From positions 1 to 64,000 of the IMG/VR virus record IMGVR_UViG_3300042561_001059: a stretch of DNA of 64,000 nucleotides. One strand, given 5' to 3'. Below the pieces are notes generated by a model. The model ran no database searches. It saw only the letters and a program-made list of their open reading frames with translations, and was not told where the DNA came from. This document shows positions 14,855 through 22,077 of the stretch, one piece after another; within the stretch, counting starts at the first letter, position 1, and every line of letters starts with the position of its first letter. This DNA is from a virus. Both the position numbers and the translations under genes were made by a program.

Positions 14855-14917
14855 CCCAGCGGAAGAGGCAAACGACTTAAAATCGTTCCAGCGTGGGTTC
14901 GAATCCCTCCTCAGGCA
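14845..14917 (+). tRNA. tRNA-Leu (anticodon UAA) with a short variable loop
   Basis: The acceptor stem is GCCTGAG (14845-14851) with CTCAGGC (14910-14916), discriminator A14917, and CCA is not encoded. The anticodon stem AACGA/TCGTT has the loop CTTAAAA with anticodon TAA at 14878-14880. The T arm GTGGG-TTCGAAT-CCCTC has one T-T mismatch and the D stem is three pairs. The variable loop is only 5 nt, whereas bacterial tRNA-Leu normally has a long variable arm. Isotype therefore rests on the anticodon alone. An HNH endonuclease gene follows directly. Confidence 0.85.
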
Positions 14918-14935
14918 GTTTTTTATTTTACATCT

Positions 14936-15436
14936 ATGAGCCACGCTAAAGCAGCTTTACTACAAGCTTATAAAAAGGGTTATAGAGTTAAAGATAATGT
15001 TGTTTATGGCATTATTAAAAAACAACCTTTAAAATTAAGTTGTTCTCAATCTGGTTATTTATTTTTTAATATAAAACTTGGATCAAGAACACTTAAAGTA
15101 TTTTTGCATCGTTTAGTTGCTTATGAAAAATATCAAGACAAATTATTTGAACCAGGAATATTGGTTCGCCATTTAAATGGAAACAGTAAAGACAATTCAT
15201 TTGAAAACATTTCTATTGGAACACAAACAGAAAACATGTTAGATAGAAGTCCTGAAGAACGACTAAACCATGCAATTAAAGCATCTAGTTTTAAACGTAA
15301 ATTTACAAATGAAAAAGTAAGTCAAATTAAACTTGATCATGCAAACGGTTTAGGTTATAAAGCTTTAATGGAAAAATATTGCATTACTTCTAAAGGAACT
15401 TTGCATTATATTCTTACGCGTGAATATGTAACTTAA
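14936..15436 (+). CDS. HNH homing endonuclease, 166 aa
   Basis: The core HRLVAYEKY...GILVRHLNGNSKDNSFENI and GTQTENM (residues about 60-100) is the typical HNH/NUMOD-type endonuclease motif with the N-x-x-D-N-x-x-x-N segment. A C-terminal helix-turn-helix-like stretch (GYKALMEKYCITSKGTLHYI) probably contacts DNA. The gene is clearly more A/T-rich than its neighbours and sits immediately after a tRNA gene. Both features fit a mobile, free-standing homing endonuclease acquired recently. Confidence 0.85.
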   Translation: MSHAKAALLQAYKKGYRVKDNVVYGIIKKQPLKLSCSQSGYLFFNIKLGSRTLKVFLHRLVAYEKYQDKLFEPGILVRHLNGNSKDNSFENISIGTQTENMLDRSPEERLNHAIKASSFKRKFTNEKVSQIKLDHANGLGYKALMEKYCITSKGTLHYILTREYVT

Positions 15437-15438
15437 AT

Positions 15439-15466
15439 CTGGGCATTCGTAAGATGTAAGTCCCAG
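15439..15466 (+). promoter_or_regulatory. class C leader, copy 2
   Basis: An outer stem, CTGGG (15439-15443) with CCCAG (15462-15466), encloses a short CAT/ATG hairpin and ends with TGTAAGTCCCA as in copy 1. The gene at 15496 starts 29 nt downstream. Confidence 0.6.
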
Positions 15467-15495
15467 GTACCAAACCTTTACTTAACTCAAACATC

Positions 15496-15858
15496 ATGTC
15501 AATCTTTTCTGTTGTCAAACATCTCATTCCTCAACCCCATGCTTTCATGGATGAGGATAAACGCTACAACCTTGGACTTACTTGGACTGATACAGAGGGT
15601 CTGACTGACTCCCACAATCTGGAACTCAAGTACGTTCGTAACTCAGAACGTCTTGCACTCCAGGGGCAGCCACAGCCTGATGGCAGTTGGCAATACACAG
15701 AAGCCAACGGTACAGTCCATACCATTTCAGCGGATCGTGCTGCAGCATTCATGGAAAAAACTCATGAGCATGCAACGATCATGTGTCAAATGCTTGACAG
15801 ATTAAAAGAAGCTGGAATTGTTGGTCAAACAATTGACACCAGTGCACAGCCTGCGTAA
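15496..15858 (+). CDS. hypothetical early protein, 120 aa
   Basis: The protein has a beta-rich N-terminal half (YNLGLTWTDTEGL, then LELKYVRNSERLALQGQ) and a helical C-terminal half with His, Met and Cys residues. A terminator-type hairpin follows its stop. No family was recognised. Confidence 0.65.
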   Translation: MSIFSVVKHLIPQPHAFMDEDKRYNLGLTWTDTEGLTDSHNLELKYVRNSERLALQGQPQPDGSWQYTEANGTVHTISADRAAAFMEKTHEHATIMCQMLDRLKEAGIVGQTIDTSAQPA

Positions 15859-15878
15859 TCTATTAATGTGTTTTGGGT

Positions 15879-15900
15879 GCCCCCAGCAATGGGGGCTTTT
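15879..15900 (+). terminator. Rho-independent terminator
   Basis: A perfect 6-bp stem, GCCCCC (15879-15884) with GGGGGC (15891-15896), has a 6-nt loop and is followed by TTTT. The next ATG (15904) begins 4 nt later, so the hairpin also covers the ribosome-binding position of that gene. It may therefore control translation as well. Confidence 0.7.
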
Positions 15901-15903
15901 CAT

Positions 15904-16233
15904 ATGATTTCAAACAAACCAAGTCCACCTATTAATCTTGATCTTGTTGATCAGGTATGTAAACACATACCTACCCAGGGTTGGTCTTTTGTTAAAGAAC
16001 AATTGATTGATGCAATTGTAGATGCAATGCCAACTCACATCCTCGAAAAACTAACAGGTGATCCAACAGGTGATGACCGTGCTATTGAAATACTTGATGA
16101 CTATTACAAACCAAATGAACGCAACCAGGATTTGATTGTTGATTCTTTTAAGATTCTTGGTGAAGAACAAACAATTTATTTGCTTGATCTTCTTCAGTTA
16201 GATAAAACAAACCTTGTTGAAACTAATGACTGA
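15904..16233 (+). CDS. hypothetical early protein, 109 aa
   Basis: I use ATG 15904 (MISNKPSPPINLDLVDQ), because the longer frame from 15868 would be read through the terminator hairpin. The product is a helical acidic protein. No motif or family was recognised. Confidence 0.65.
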   Translation: MISNKPSPPINLDLVDQVCKHIPTQGWSFVKEQLIDAIVDAMPTHILEKLTGDPTGDDRAIEILDDYYKPNERNQDLIVDSFKILGEEQTIYLLDLLQLDKTNLVETND

Positions 16234-16263
16234 TCTCGTTAAAGAACTTACTAAACCAAAGTA

Positions 16264-16482
16264 ATGCCTGCTATACAAATTGCTTGTATCAATTGTGAAA
16301 GTAAAGAAACATTTGTTGTGTCTTCCAGTCAAGACCCAGAAGGTAAGATTGTAAGACGCAGGAAATGTAATAAGTGCAATCACCGTTGGTATACATTGCA
16401 ATATCCTGAGGTTGAAATCTCTAGATATCAATTGGCTTGGTACAACAAAAAACCATTTATTAAAAAACAAATCAATGTCTAA
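16264..16482 (+). CDS. NrdR-type zinc ribbon protein without ATP cone, 72 aa
   Basis: Residues about 8-45 form a four-cysteine zinc ribbon: C-x-x-C near the start, a central strand (ETFVVSSSQDPEGKIVRRRK), then C-x-x-C-x-x-R-W. The order and the VRRRKC segment closely resemble the N-terminal DNA-binding domain of NrdR, the bacterial repressor of ribonucleotide reductase genes. The ATP-cone domain of NrdR is absent. It lies two genes before thyX, consistent with nucleotide metabolism, but the role is inferred. Confidence 0.65.
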   Translation: MPAIQIACINCESKETFVVSSSQDPEGKIVRRRKCNKCNHRWYTLQYPEVEISRYQLAWYNKKPFIKKQINV

Positions 16483-16780
16483 ACACAAAAAAATTATCCG
16501 CTTTCAACCAGGAGATCGCGTTGCTGAAAAACCTAAAGCAACATTTATCCCTAACATTTCAAGATGGAAAGCTGACATTGTTGCAAAGAATTGCACACAA
16601 CGTTATGGAATAATTATTGCTATTAAACAAAAGAAGAACAGCAATGGGACAGAGTCTACTTACTGTCAAGTAAAGTGGGACAACAATACAACAGGCGAGC
16701 ACGCACAATGCCGCCTTTGTTTTGAATCTGATTTGCCTCAAATTCTTGAAGACTACACAGCGAAACTTTATGGCAACTGA
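16475..16780 (+). CDS. hypothetical protein, SH3-like beta fold, 101 aa
   Basis: ATG 16475 (MSKHKKIIRFQPGDRV) overlaps the zinc-ribbon gene by 8 nt. The pattern R-F-x-P-G-D-R-V, then RYGIIIAIKQKK and YCQVKWDNNTTGEH, resembles small SH3-like or KOW-type domains. Its 3' end overlaps thyX by 11 nt, so the genes are translated together. Confidence 0.6.
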   Translation: MSKHKKIIRFQPGDRVAEKPKATFIPNISRWKADIVAKNCTQRYGIIIAIKQKKNSNGTESTYCQVKWDNNTTGEHAQCRLCFESDLPQILEDYTAKLYGN

Positions 16781-17396
16781 ATTAATCTGGGCTACGCCTA
16801 ATGCAGAACAACTTATTGTACGGATGGCTCGGGTTAGTAATCCGTCTAATGAATCTAATATGGATACGGCTCCAGGGTTATTACGGTATTTAGTTAAACA
16901 TCAACACTGGTCACCATTTGAAATGGCAAATCTTTGCGTAAAAATTTCAACGCAACGTGACATTTCTACACAAATTCTTAGGCATCGAAGCTTTACATTT
17001 CAAGAATTTTCTACACGTTATGCAGTAACTAGTTGTACAACAACATTGCCAATGTTACGTCGGCAAGATTATAAGAATCGTCAAAATTCTTTTGATGATT
17101 TAGATCAAGAACTTATTAATAAGTATGAAGAAAAAATGTTAGCTTTGTTAATGAACGCAAATAATTTATATACTGAAATGTTAGAAGACGGCATTGCTAA
17201 AGAAACAGCAAGACGTATTCTTCCATTATGCACAGACACAACGTTATATATGAATGGAACATTGCGTTCGTGGATTCATTATCTTCAATTGCGTTGTGAT
17301 AAAGCAACTCAATTAGAACATCGTCAAATTGCTAACAACATTAAAGATATTTTTACTGAACAGTTTCCAATTATTTCAGAAGCTGTATTTAGTTAA
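16770..17396 (+). CDS. thyX: flavin-dependent thymidylate synthase
   Basis: ThyX makes dTMP from dUMP using FAD, NADPH and methylene-tetrahydrofolate. The signature motif is present as RHRSFTFQEFSTRY (residues 71-84, R71-H72-R73). The N-terminal N-x-x-H-W-S-P-F-E and C-terminal E-H-R-Q segments fit the family, as does the length of 208 aa. The start at 16770 matches the family N-terminus; the earlier in-frame ATG at 16722 is inside the upstream gene. The gene supplies thymidine for replication, together with Dcd (58820-59407). Its stop overlaps a convergent minus-strand gene. Confidence 0.95.
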   Translation: MATELIWATPNAEQLIVRMARVSNPSNESNMDTAPGLLRYLVKHQHWSPFEMANLCVKISTQRDISTQILRHRSFTFQEFSTRYAVTSCTTTLPMLRRQDYKNRQNSFDDLDQELINKYEEKMLALLMNANNLYTEMLEDGIAKETARRILPLCTDTTLYMNGTLRSWIHYLQLRCDKATQLEHRQIANNIKDIFTEQFPIISEAVFS

Positions 17397-17509
17397 ACAA
17401 CTGCAGTAGGTTGTTTACCTAATGCTTTAACAGCATGAAGAAATTCGATTTGCTTTCGAATTTCTTTTGCTTTTTTATTTGTCAGATAAATAATAAATCC
17501 AGTTTTCAT
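17393..17509 (-). CDS. hypothetical micropeptide, 38 aa, basic
   Basis: The peptide begins MKTGFIIYLTNKKAKEIRKQ and is Lys-rich and helical. Its ATG overlaps the stop of the upstream 50-aa gene (ATGA), giving a two-gene minus-strand unit inside the plus-strand early region. Its stop overlaps the stop of thyX. Unknown function. Confidence 0.5.
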   Translation of the reverse strand: MKTGFIIYLTNKKAKEIRKQIEFLHAVKALGKQPTAVV

Positions 17510-17658
17510 TTGATTAGTCCTCCAACGTAATAAGGAAGATAACGGATATTGCGATAAGTCAAGCTAAGCCAAGGACGGTGTGCTAAATTCCACCAGTCTT
17601 TGTTTTTCTTATCTTCTTCTTCTTTGTTGTATGTACAACCGCGATAGGTAAGAGTCAT
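17506..17658 (-). CDS. DUF4278-like protein, 50 aa
   Basis: It starts MTLTYRGCTYN and has a second block, LSLTYRNIRYLPYY. The LTYRG start is the hallmark I associate with DUF4278, a small cyanobacterial family of unknown function. This is one of the better host clues in the window. It is read from the minus strand against all its neighbours, so it probably has its own promoter in 17659-17730. Confidence 0.6.
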   Translation of the reverse strand: MTLTYRGCTYNKEEEDKKNKDWWNLAHRPWLSLTYRNIRYLPYYVGGLIK

Positions 17659-17730
17659 TACTTCTGTATCTGTTGCTACAGACACTGTACATTAATTACA
17701 TAATTTATGTAGTTCACAGTGTTACACCCA

Positions 17731-17757
17731 CGTCCTAGATATGACGTTAAACTGTCT
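17731..17757 (+). promoter_or_regulatory. class A pseudoknot leader, copy 4
   Basis: Stem 1 is CGTC (17731-17734) with GACG (17743-17746). Stem 2 is AGAT (17737-17740) with GTCT (17754-17757), including one T-G wobble. The loops are CT, AT and TTAAACT. The next start (17810) is 52 nt away, the longest spacing of the seven copies. Confidence 0.75.
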
Positions 17758-17809
17758 ATGACATATTAGTTTTATTAATGTATTTGTATTCAATCCAACT
17801 TAACTTAAT

Positions 17810-18055
17810 ATGAAAATTCTTCCTGCAAGTCTTATTGACATCAATGCATTAAAAAATGCACTTTTAATTAATGAATCTAATGCAATGTATGTATGCATTG
17901 GTATTGGTTTTGATTTAGATGAGTGCGAAATTATGCTTGATCTTGCAGATGACACTGGCGAATATCAGTGCTCTGTAAATATTGAGCATATTAAAAACTG
18001 GTCAATTCAATTTAATTCACACCCTATTCAATTTACTTCAGATGAAATTGCTTAA
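17810..18055 (+). CDS. hypothetical early protein, 81 aa
   Basis: The product is acidic with alternating strands and helices (MKILPASLIDINALKNALLI, then YVCIGIGFDLDECEIML). It overlaps the GP88-like gene by 14 nt and shares its pseudoknot leader. Unknown family. Confidence 0.65.
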   Translation: MKILPASLIDINALKNALLINESNAMYVCIGIGFDLDECEIMLDLADDTGEYQCSVNIEHIKNWSIQFNSHPIQFTSDEIA

Positions 18056-18803
18056 CTTTTCAACTGGTAATGCCAAGCTTGGTAAACGCTTGATCTTTAG
18101 TTTGCCTGCTGGTTACTCATGCCCTCATGCAGGTGTGTGCAAAACTCTGGCTGATCGCACCACAGGAAAGATCACTGATCTGCCCCAGGAGAATGGTCCG
18201 AGTTGGCAAGACTATCGCTGCTTTGCTGCTATGGCAGAGACTAGGCCTGCTGTACGTAATAGTCGCTGGCACAACTGGGATCTAATCAAAGAAACTATGT
18301 ATGTTTCAGACAACACAACTGATGCTCTTGTTGCTTTGATTCAACAATCAATTGATGAAGCACAACCTGCTAAATCAAAGTATGACTTGTTGCGCATTCA
18401 TGAGTCTGGTGACTTTTGGACCCAGGTTTATTTCAATGCTTGGCTTCAAGTTGCACGCAACAACCCCACGCTTAAGTTGTATGCATACACAAAATCACTA
18501 GGTATGTGGTACGAAAAGCGTCATGAAATTCCTGATAACTTGTACTTAACTGCATCGGTAGGTGGCACTCTTGACTACTTGATTCCTAGGTATCCAGAGG
18601 TGTTTTATCGAGTTGCTTATGTTGTGTACACAGAAGAGCAAGCTGAACAAATGGGGCTAGACATTGATCATGATGATAAGCATTGTTTTGGTCCCAATCC
18701 ATTTGCACTTCTTGTTCACAATGTGCAACGCGCTGGATCTGAGGCACAAAAAGCATTGACAAAACGACGTAAAGAAAACAAGTGGACTGGTTACAAAAAG
18801 TAA
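18042..18803 (+). CDS. GP88-like phage protein, 253 aa
   Basis: The N-terminus (STGNAKLGKRLIFSLPAGYSC, then CKTLADR) and the middle (LLRIHESGDFWTQVYFNAWL, then LKLYAYTKSL) match the pattern of the phage 'gene product 88' family known from actinobacteriophages. That family has conserved N-terminal cysteines and an R-I-H-x-S-G-D-F motif; its biochemical role is unknown. The start at ATG 18042 fits the family better than the open frame from 17982. A strong hairpin follows. Confidence 0.75.
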   Translation: MKLLNFSTGNAKLGKRLIFSLPAGYSCPHAGVCKTLADRTTGKITDLPQENGPSWQDYRCFAAMAETRPAVRNSRWHNWDLIKETMYVSDNTTDALVALIQQSIDEAQPAKSKYDLLRIHESGDFWTQVYFNAWLQVARNNPTLKLYAYTKSLGMWYEKRHEIPDNLYLTASVGGTLDYLIPRYPEVFYRVAYVVYTEEQAEQMGLDIDHDDKHCFGPNPFALLVHNVQRAGSEAQKALTKRRKENKWTGYKK

Positions 18804-18835
18804 GATATTGATGCCATGACATAGTTGCAATCAAC

Positions 18836-18875
18836 AGGAAAGCTTGTATTATTTAGCAGGCTTTCCTGAATCTTT
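18836..18875 (+). terminator. terminator-like hairpin
   Basis: A perfect 8-bp stem, AGGAAAGC (18836-18843) with GCTTTCCT (18860-18867), is followed by GAATCTTTT. It ends right before the ATG at 18877, so it can also affect translation of that gene. Confidence 0.6.
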
Positions 18876-18876
18876 T

Positions 18877-19110
18877 ATGCCTTACGTTATTGCAACTTCT
18901 AAAAATAATCTGAATTATTGTGTACGAGCTGATAGTGATACCAATACTTTTGTTTTGATTCCTGTAGAATCTGATTCAGATTTAGCTAAAGTTTTCTGTC
19001 ATCCGTACAGAATTGGCGCAACACAAATCTTGGATTGGATTAATGACAATGACTCAGATCTTGCCAGTGAAAACCTCTACGTTTGCGATGAAAGCAAATT
19101 CAGACACTGA
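18877..19110 (+). CDS. hypothetical early protein, 77 aa
   Basis: ATG 18877 (MPYVIATSKNNLNYCVRAD) is chosen because the longer frame runs through the preceding hairpin. The product is a small acidic alpha/beta protein. Its last 23 nt overlap the DNA polymerase gene in another frame. Confidence 0.6.
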   Translation: MPYVIATSKNNLNYCVRADSDTNTFVLIPVESDSDLAKVFCHPYRIGATQILDWINDNDSDLASENLYVCDESKFRH

Positions 19111-20908
19111 GCGTTGGCTTGTCTTTGATATCGAATCTGATAATCTTTATGACAAGGTCACTAAGATCCACTGCATTGTCATTCATGATATCTACGGAAA
19201 CAAAACTACTACTTATGGGCCTGACCGCATTGACGATGCTCTTGAGCATTTGGCTTGCGGTCATGTTCTAATAGGTCACAATATTCTTTTCTATGACATT
19301 CCAGTAATTCACAAGCTTTATCCGTTTTATACGGAAGCACAAATTATTGACACACTCATCTGTACTCGACTCATCTGGCCTAAAGAAAAACTCTATGAAC
19401 TTGATACAGAACAATATACGCAGGTTCCAAAGAACTTGTGTGGTTCAGCGTCGCTCAAGGCTTGGGGCCATCGTCTATCAGATTACAAAATTAACTTCAA
19501 AGATTTCTCTGAATACTCAGAGGAGATGGCCGTCTACTGTAGGCAAGACGTATCAGTTACCTACAAACTATTTCAGCACATTCAAAAACAAAACTATCCA
19601 GAACCAGCGCTTAAGTTGGAACATGACTTTGCTTTGGCAATTGAAAGACAAATTAGATCAGGTTTTCCTTTTGATGTTGATGCATGTCTTGATCTGGTGG
19701 ATGATCTCCGAACAAAAGAAACAGAACTTGCAACACACTTAAAACAAATCTTTCCACCTATTGAACATAAAGAAGTATTTGTACCCAAGGTAAATAACAA
19801 AACTCGTGGTTATGTTAAAGGCGTACCATTTGAAAAAATTCGTATAGAAGAATTTAACCCTGGATCCAGGCAACAAATTACAGATCGATTAAAACAAAAG
19901 TACAATTGGCAACCTGAAAAATTAACAGCAAAAGGTAATCCAATTCTTGATGATGAAGTCATTGAGAAGTTGCCATATCCAGAAGCTAAACCGTTAGCAG
20001 AATATATGTTGATTGAGAAACGTCTTGGTCAAATTGCTGATGGCAACAATGCTTGGCTCAAACTTGTTAACAATGACACCGGTTGTATCCACGGTGATCT
20101 TATTACTAACGGTTGCATTACTGGGCGTTGCGCACACCGCAATCCAAATATGGGTCAAGTCCCTGCTGCTTACTCCCCATATGGAAAGGAATGTCGAAGT
20201 TTATTCCATGCTCCTGACGGGTGGTCTCTCATTGGTGTTGACGCTAAAGCACTTGAGTTACGTTGCCTTGCTGGATACCTTGCCCTCTGGGATAATGGAG
20301 AGTATGCCTCTGTTGTGACTAATTCAGATGTTGACATTCATACTTATAACCAAGAAAAGTTTGGTGTTGCTACCAGGGACATTTCAAAGCGACTTTTATA
20401 TGGGCTTCTATATGGATGTGGATCTTTGAAGGCTGGAACAATTATTAATCCAGATGAAAAAGATGTAGAAGTTCTGCGTCACTTAGGAAGTAATGCAATC
20501 AATTCATTCATGCGTGGACTGCCAGCTTTGAAGCGATTAAAAAATGAAATCGCTTTATCTATTCAACAGCGTGGTTGGTTGTATGGATTAGACAAACGTA
20601 TTCTTTATTGCAGATCTGACTTTAAAGGATTGAATGTATTATTACAATCTTCTGGTGCATTAATTATGAAACAAGTTGTTATTAACTTGCATCAATTAAT
20701 GGAAGAGGCTGGTTATCAATATGGAGTTGACTGGCAACAACAAGGCATGATCCATGACGAAATCCAGTTGAGTTGTAAACCAAACCTTGTGGAAACATTA
20801 AAAGAGCATGCGTTAAATGCATTTCCTGCAGCGCAACAATTCTTTGGATTTCGTTGTCCCATTGAGGGCGATGCCAAAGTAGGATACACCTGGCTTGATA
20901 CTCATTAA
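19088..20908 (+). CDS. T7-type family A DNA polymerase with 3'-5' exonuclease
   Basis: This is the replicative polymerase. Exonuclease motifs are FDIESDN (D14, E16), GHNILFYDIP and YCRQDVSVTY. Polymerase motif A is VDAKALELRCLAGYL, followed by a DNGEYA segment as in T7 gp5; motif B is RDISKRLLYGLLYG; motif C is MIHDEI near residue 555. The length of about 607 aa is normal for a T7-like enzyme. I chose ATG 19088; ATG 19043 in the same frame is possible and would lengthen the overlap with the upstream gene. The SSB gene lies directly downstream. Confidence 0.93.
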   Translation: MKANSDTERWLVFDIESDNLYDKVTKIHCIVIHDIYGNKTTTYGPDRIDDALEHLACGHVLIGHNILFYDIPVIHKLYPFYTEAQIIDTLICTRLIWPKEKLYELDTEQYTQVPKNLCGSASLKAWGHRLSDYKINFKDFSEYSEEMAVYCRQDVSVTYKLFQHIQKQNYPEPALKLEHDFALAIERQIRSGFPFDVDACLDLVDDLRTKETELATHLKQIFPPIEHKEVFVPKVNNKTRGYVKGVPFEKIRIEEFNPGSRQQITDRLKQKYNWQPEKLTAKGNPILDDEVIEKLPYPEAKPLAEYMLIEKRLGQIADGNNAWLKLVNNDTGCIHGDLITNGCITGRCAHRNPNMGQVPAAYSPYGKECRSLFHAPDGWSLIGVDAKALELRCLAGYLALWDNGEYASVVTNSDVDIHTYNQEKFGVATRDISKRLLYGLLYGCGSLKAGTIINPDEKDVEVLRHLGSNAINSFMRGLPALKRLKNEIALSIQQRGWLYGLDKRILYCRSDFKGLNVLLQSSGALIMKQVVINLHQLMEEAGYQYGVDWQQQGMIHDEIQLSCKPNLVETLKEHALNAFPAAQQFFGFRCPIEGDAKVGYTWLDTH

Positions 20909-20924
20909 TAAAATATTAACTATT

Positions 20925-20951
20925 CGTCCTAGGCATGACGCTAAACTGCCT
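20925..20951 (+). promoter_or_regulatory. class A pseudoknot leader, copy 5 (SSB gene)
   Basis: Stem 1 is CGTC (20925-20928) with GACG (20937-20940). Stem 2 is AGGC (20931-20934) with GCCT (20948-20951), perfectly paired. Loop 3 is CTAAACT, the only change in that loop among seven copies. It lies 21 nt before the SSB start, the position expected of a translational operator. Confidence 0.8.
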
Positions 20952-20972
20952 TACCACCTGACTTCTGATCCA

Positions 20973-21785
20973 ATGAATCTTTCATTTCTTTGTGCACAAA
21001 CGGTTGGCGTACCAAAAGAAAAAGCTATTAGCGAAAATTCTTTTGCAACTGTTTGTGATTTGTTGTTGCCTCCTGTAGGTAACAAAGCTCCAACACCTAT
21101 TCAACTTAATGTTTATGGCAAAGCTGCTGAGCGTTTTGCTCGTGTACCAGCGGGTGCACAGATTTACATCCATGGTTCAAAGCTTCGGTACGATTTGAAT
21201 TCAAAGACTTATTCATTGCAAGGGGGAATTGTTACCCAGGTTGATACTGCATTTCCAATTTTGAACACTGTTGTTCTTAGTGGTCGTTGCGTTAAAGACA
21301 TCGATCAAGAAGATGCACGTGCATTCAAAACAACCGCAGATGGTTTGATGATCTGCAATCAAACTCTTTCTGTTAATACAGGAAGAAACCAAGCAGATTT
21401 GTTTAACTTCTATGCAATTAATACAGCAGAAGATAAGTTAAACAATGCAGAACTTCTGGTTAACTTTACACGCAAAGGAACGGGTCTTAGCATCCAGGGT
21501 AAGTTGGTTACTGATTCTTGGGTTGATAAAGAAACCAAAGAAAAAAAGAATCTGACCAAGATTCAATTGGTGTCAATGACCTTGGCTCCCAAGGGAAATA
21601 CAGAGTCAAAGCCAATTACATCGCAGACAACCGTTGCATCTTCTACAGATGTTGGGAGTTTGTGGGGTGGCAAGGTTGCAGAAGATCTTGCGGAACCATG
21701 GGGATCTCAACATGGTGCATCTCTTCCTGACCTCCCTGGCTATGCTATGGCTGGCGCTAACGACGACTCTGACCCTCCGTTCTGA
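20973..21785 (+). CDS. single-stranded DNA-binding protein with acidic tail, 270 aa
   Basis: Two strand-rich regions look like tandem OB folds: residues about 25-90 (PTPIQLNVYGKAAERFARVP, then QIYIHGSKL) and about 95-200 (VVLSGRCVKDI, LSIQGKLVTDSW, IQLVSMTLAP). A flexible linker leads to an acidic C-terminal tip, DDSDPPF, which parallels the DDDIPF tip of bacterial SSB that recruits partner proteins. ATG 20973 is used because the earlier in-frame ATG at 20895 lies upstream of the pseudoknot and within polymerase. It probably coats single-stranded DNA during replication and might also bind its own leader. Confidence 0.8.
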   Translation: MNLSFLCAQTVGVPKEKAISENSFATVCDLLLPPVGNKAPTPIQLNVYGKAAERFARVPAGAQIYIHGSKLRYDLNSKTYSLQGGIVTQVDTAFPILNTVVLSGRCVKDIDQEDARAFKTTADGLMICNQTLSVNTGRNQADLFNFYAINTAEDKLNNAELLVNFTRKGTGLSIQGKLVTDSWVDKETKEKKNLTKIQLVSMTLAPKGNTESKPITSQTTVASSTDVGSLWGGKVAEDLAEPWGSQHGASLPDLPGYAMAGANDDSDPPF

Positions 21786-21790
21786 ATCCA

Positions 21791-22024
21791 ATGACTATTT
21801 ACAATCATTACGAATTTAAACATGTTGATGATTCCACCACTTACTTGGTTTCGTTTAACGCCGATCTTGGATCAAGTATTATTGATTCTTTTATTAACTT
21901 CATGAGCGGCTGTGGGTTTGCAAAATCATTTGTAATTAATTACATGGAAGAACTTGTTGAAGAATACAGAGATGCGCAAAAAACACTTGCAAAAATTGAA
22001 GACGAACTTATTGGTCTTGATTGA
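21791..22024 (+). CDS. hypothetical early protein, 77 aa
   Basis: A small protein with N-terminal strands (MTIYNHYEFKHVDDSTTYLV) and a C-terminal coiled-coil-like helix rich in Glu and Ala. It starts 5 nt after the SSB stop, so it is probably cotranslated with SSB. No family was recognised. Confidence 0.65.
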   Translation: MTIYNHYEFKHVDDSTTYLVSFNADLGSSIIDSFINFMSGCGFAKSFVINYMEELVEEYRDAQKTLAKIEDELIGLD

Positions 22025-22029
22025 TTAAC

Positions 22030-22056
22030 CGTCCTGGGCATGACGTTAAACTGCCT
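22030..22056 (+). promoter_or_regulatory. class A pseudoknot leader, copy 6
   Basis: Stem 1 is CGTC (22030-22033) with GACG (22042-22045). Stem 2 is GGGC (22036-22039) with GCCT (22053-22056), including one G-T wobble. The loops are CT, AT and TTAAACT. It lies 21 nt before the ATG at 22078. Confidence 0.8.
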
Positions 22057-22077
22057 ATCACTCAACAACAAACCATC

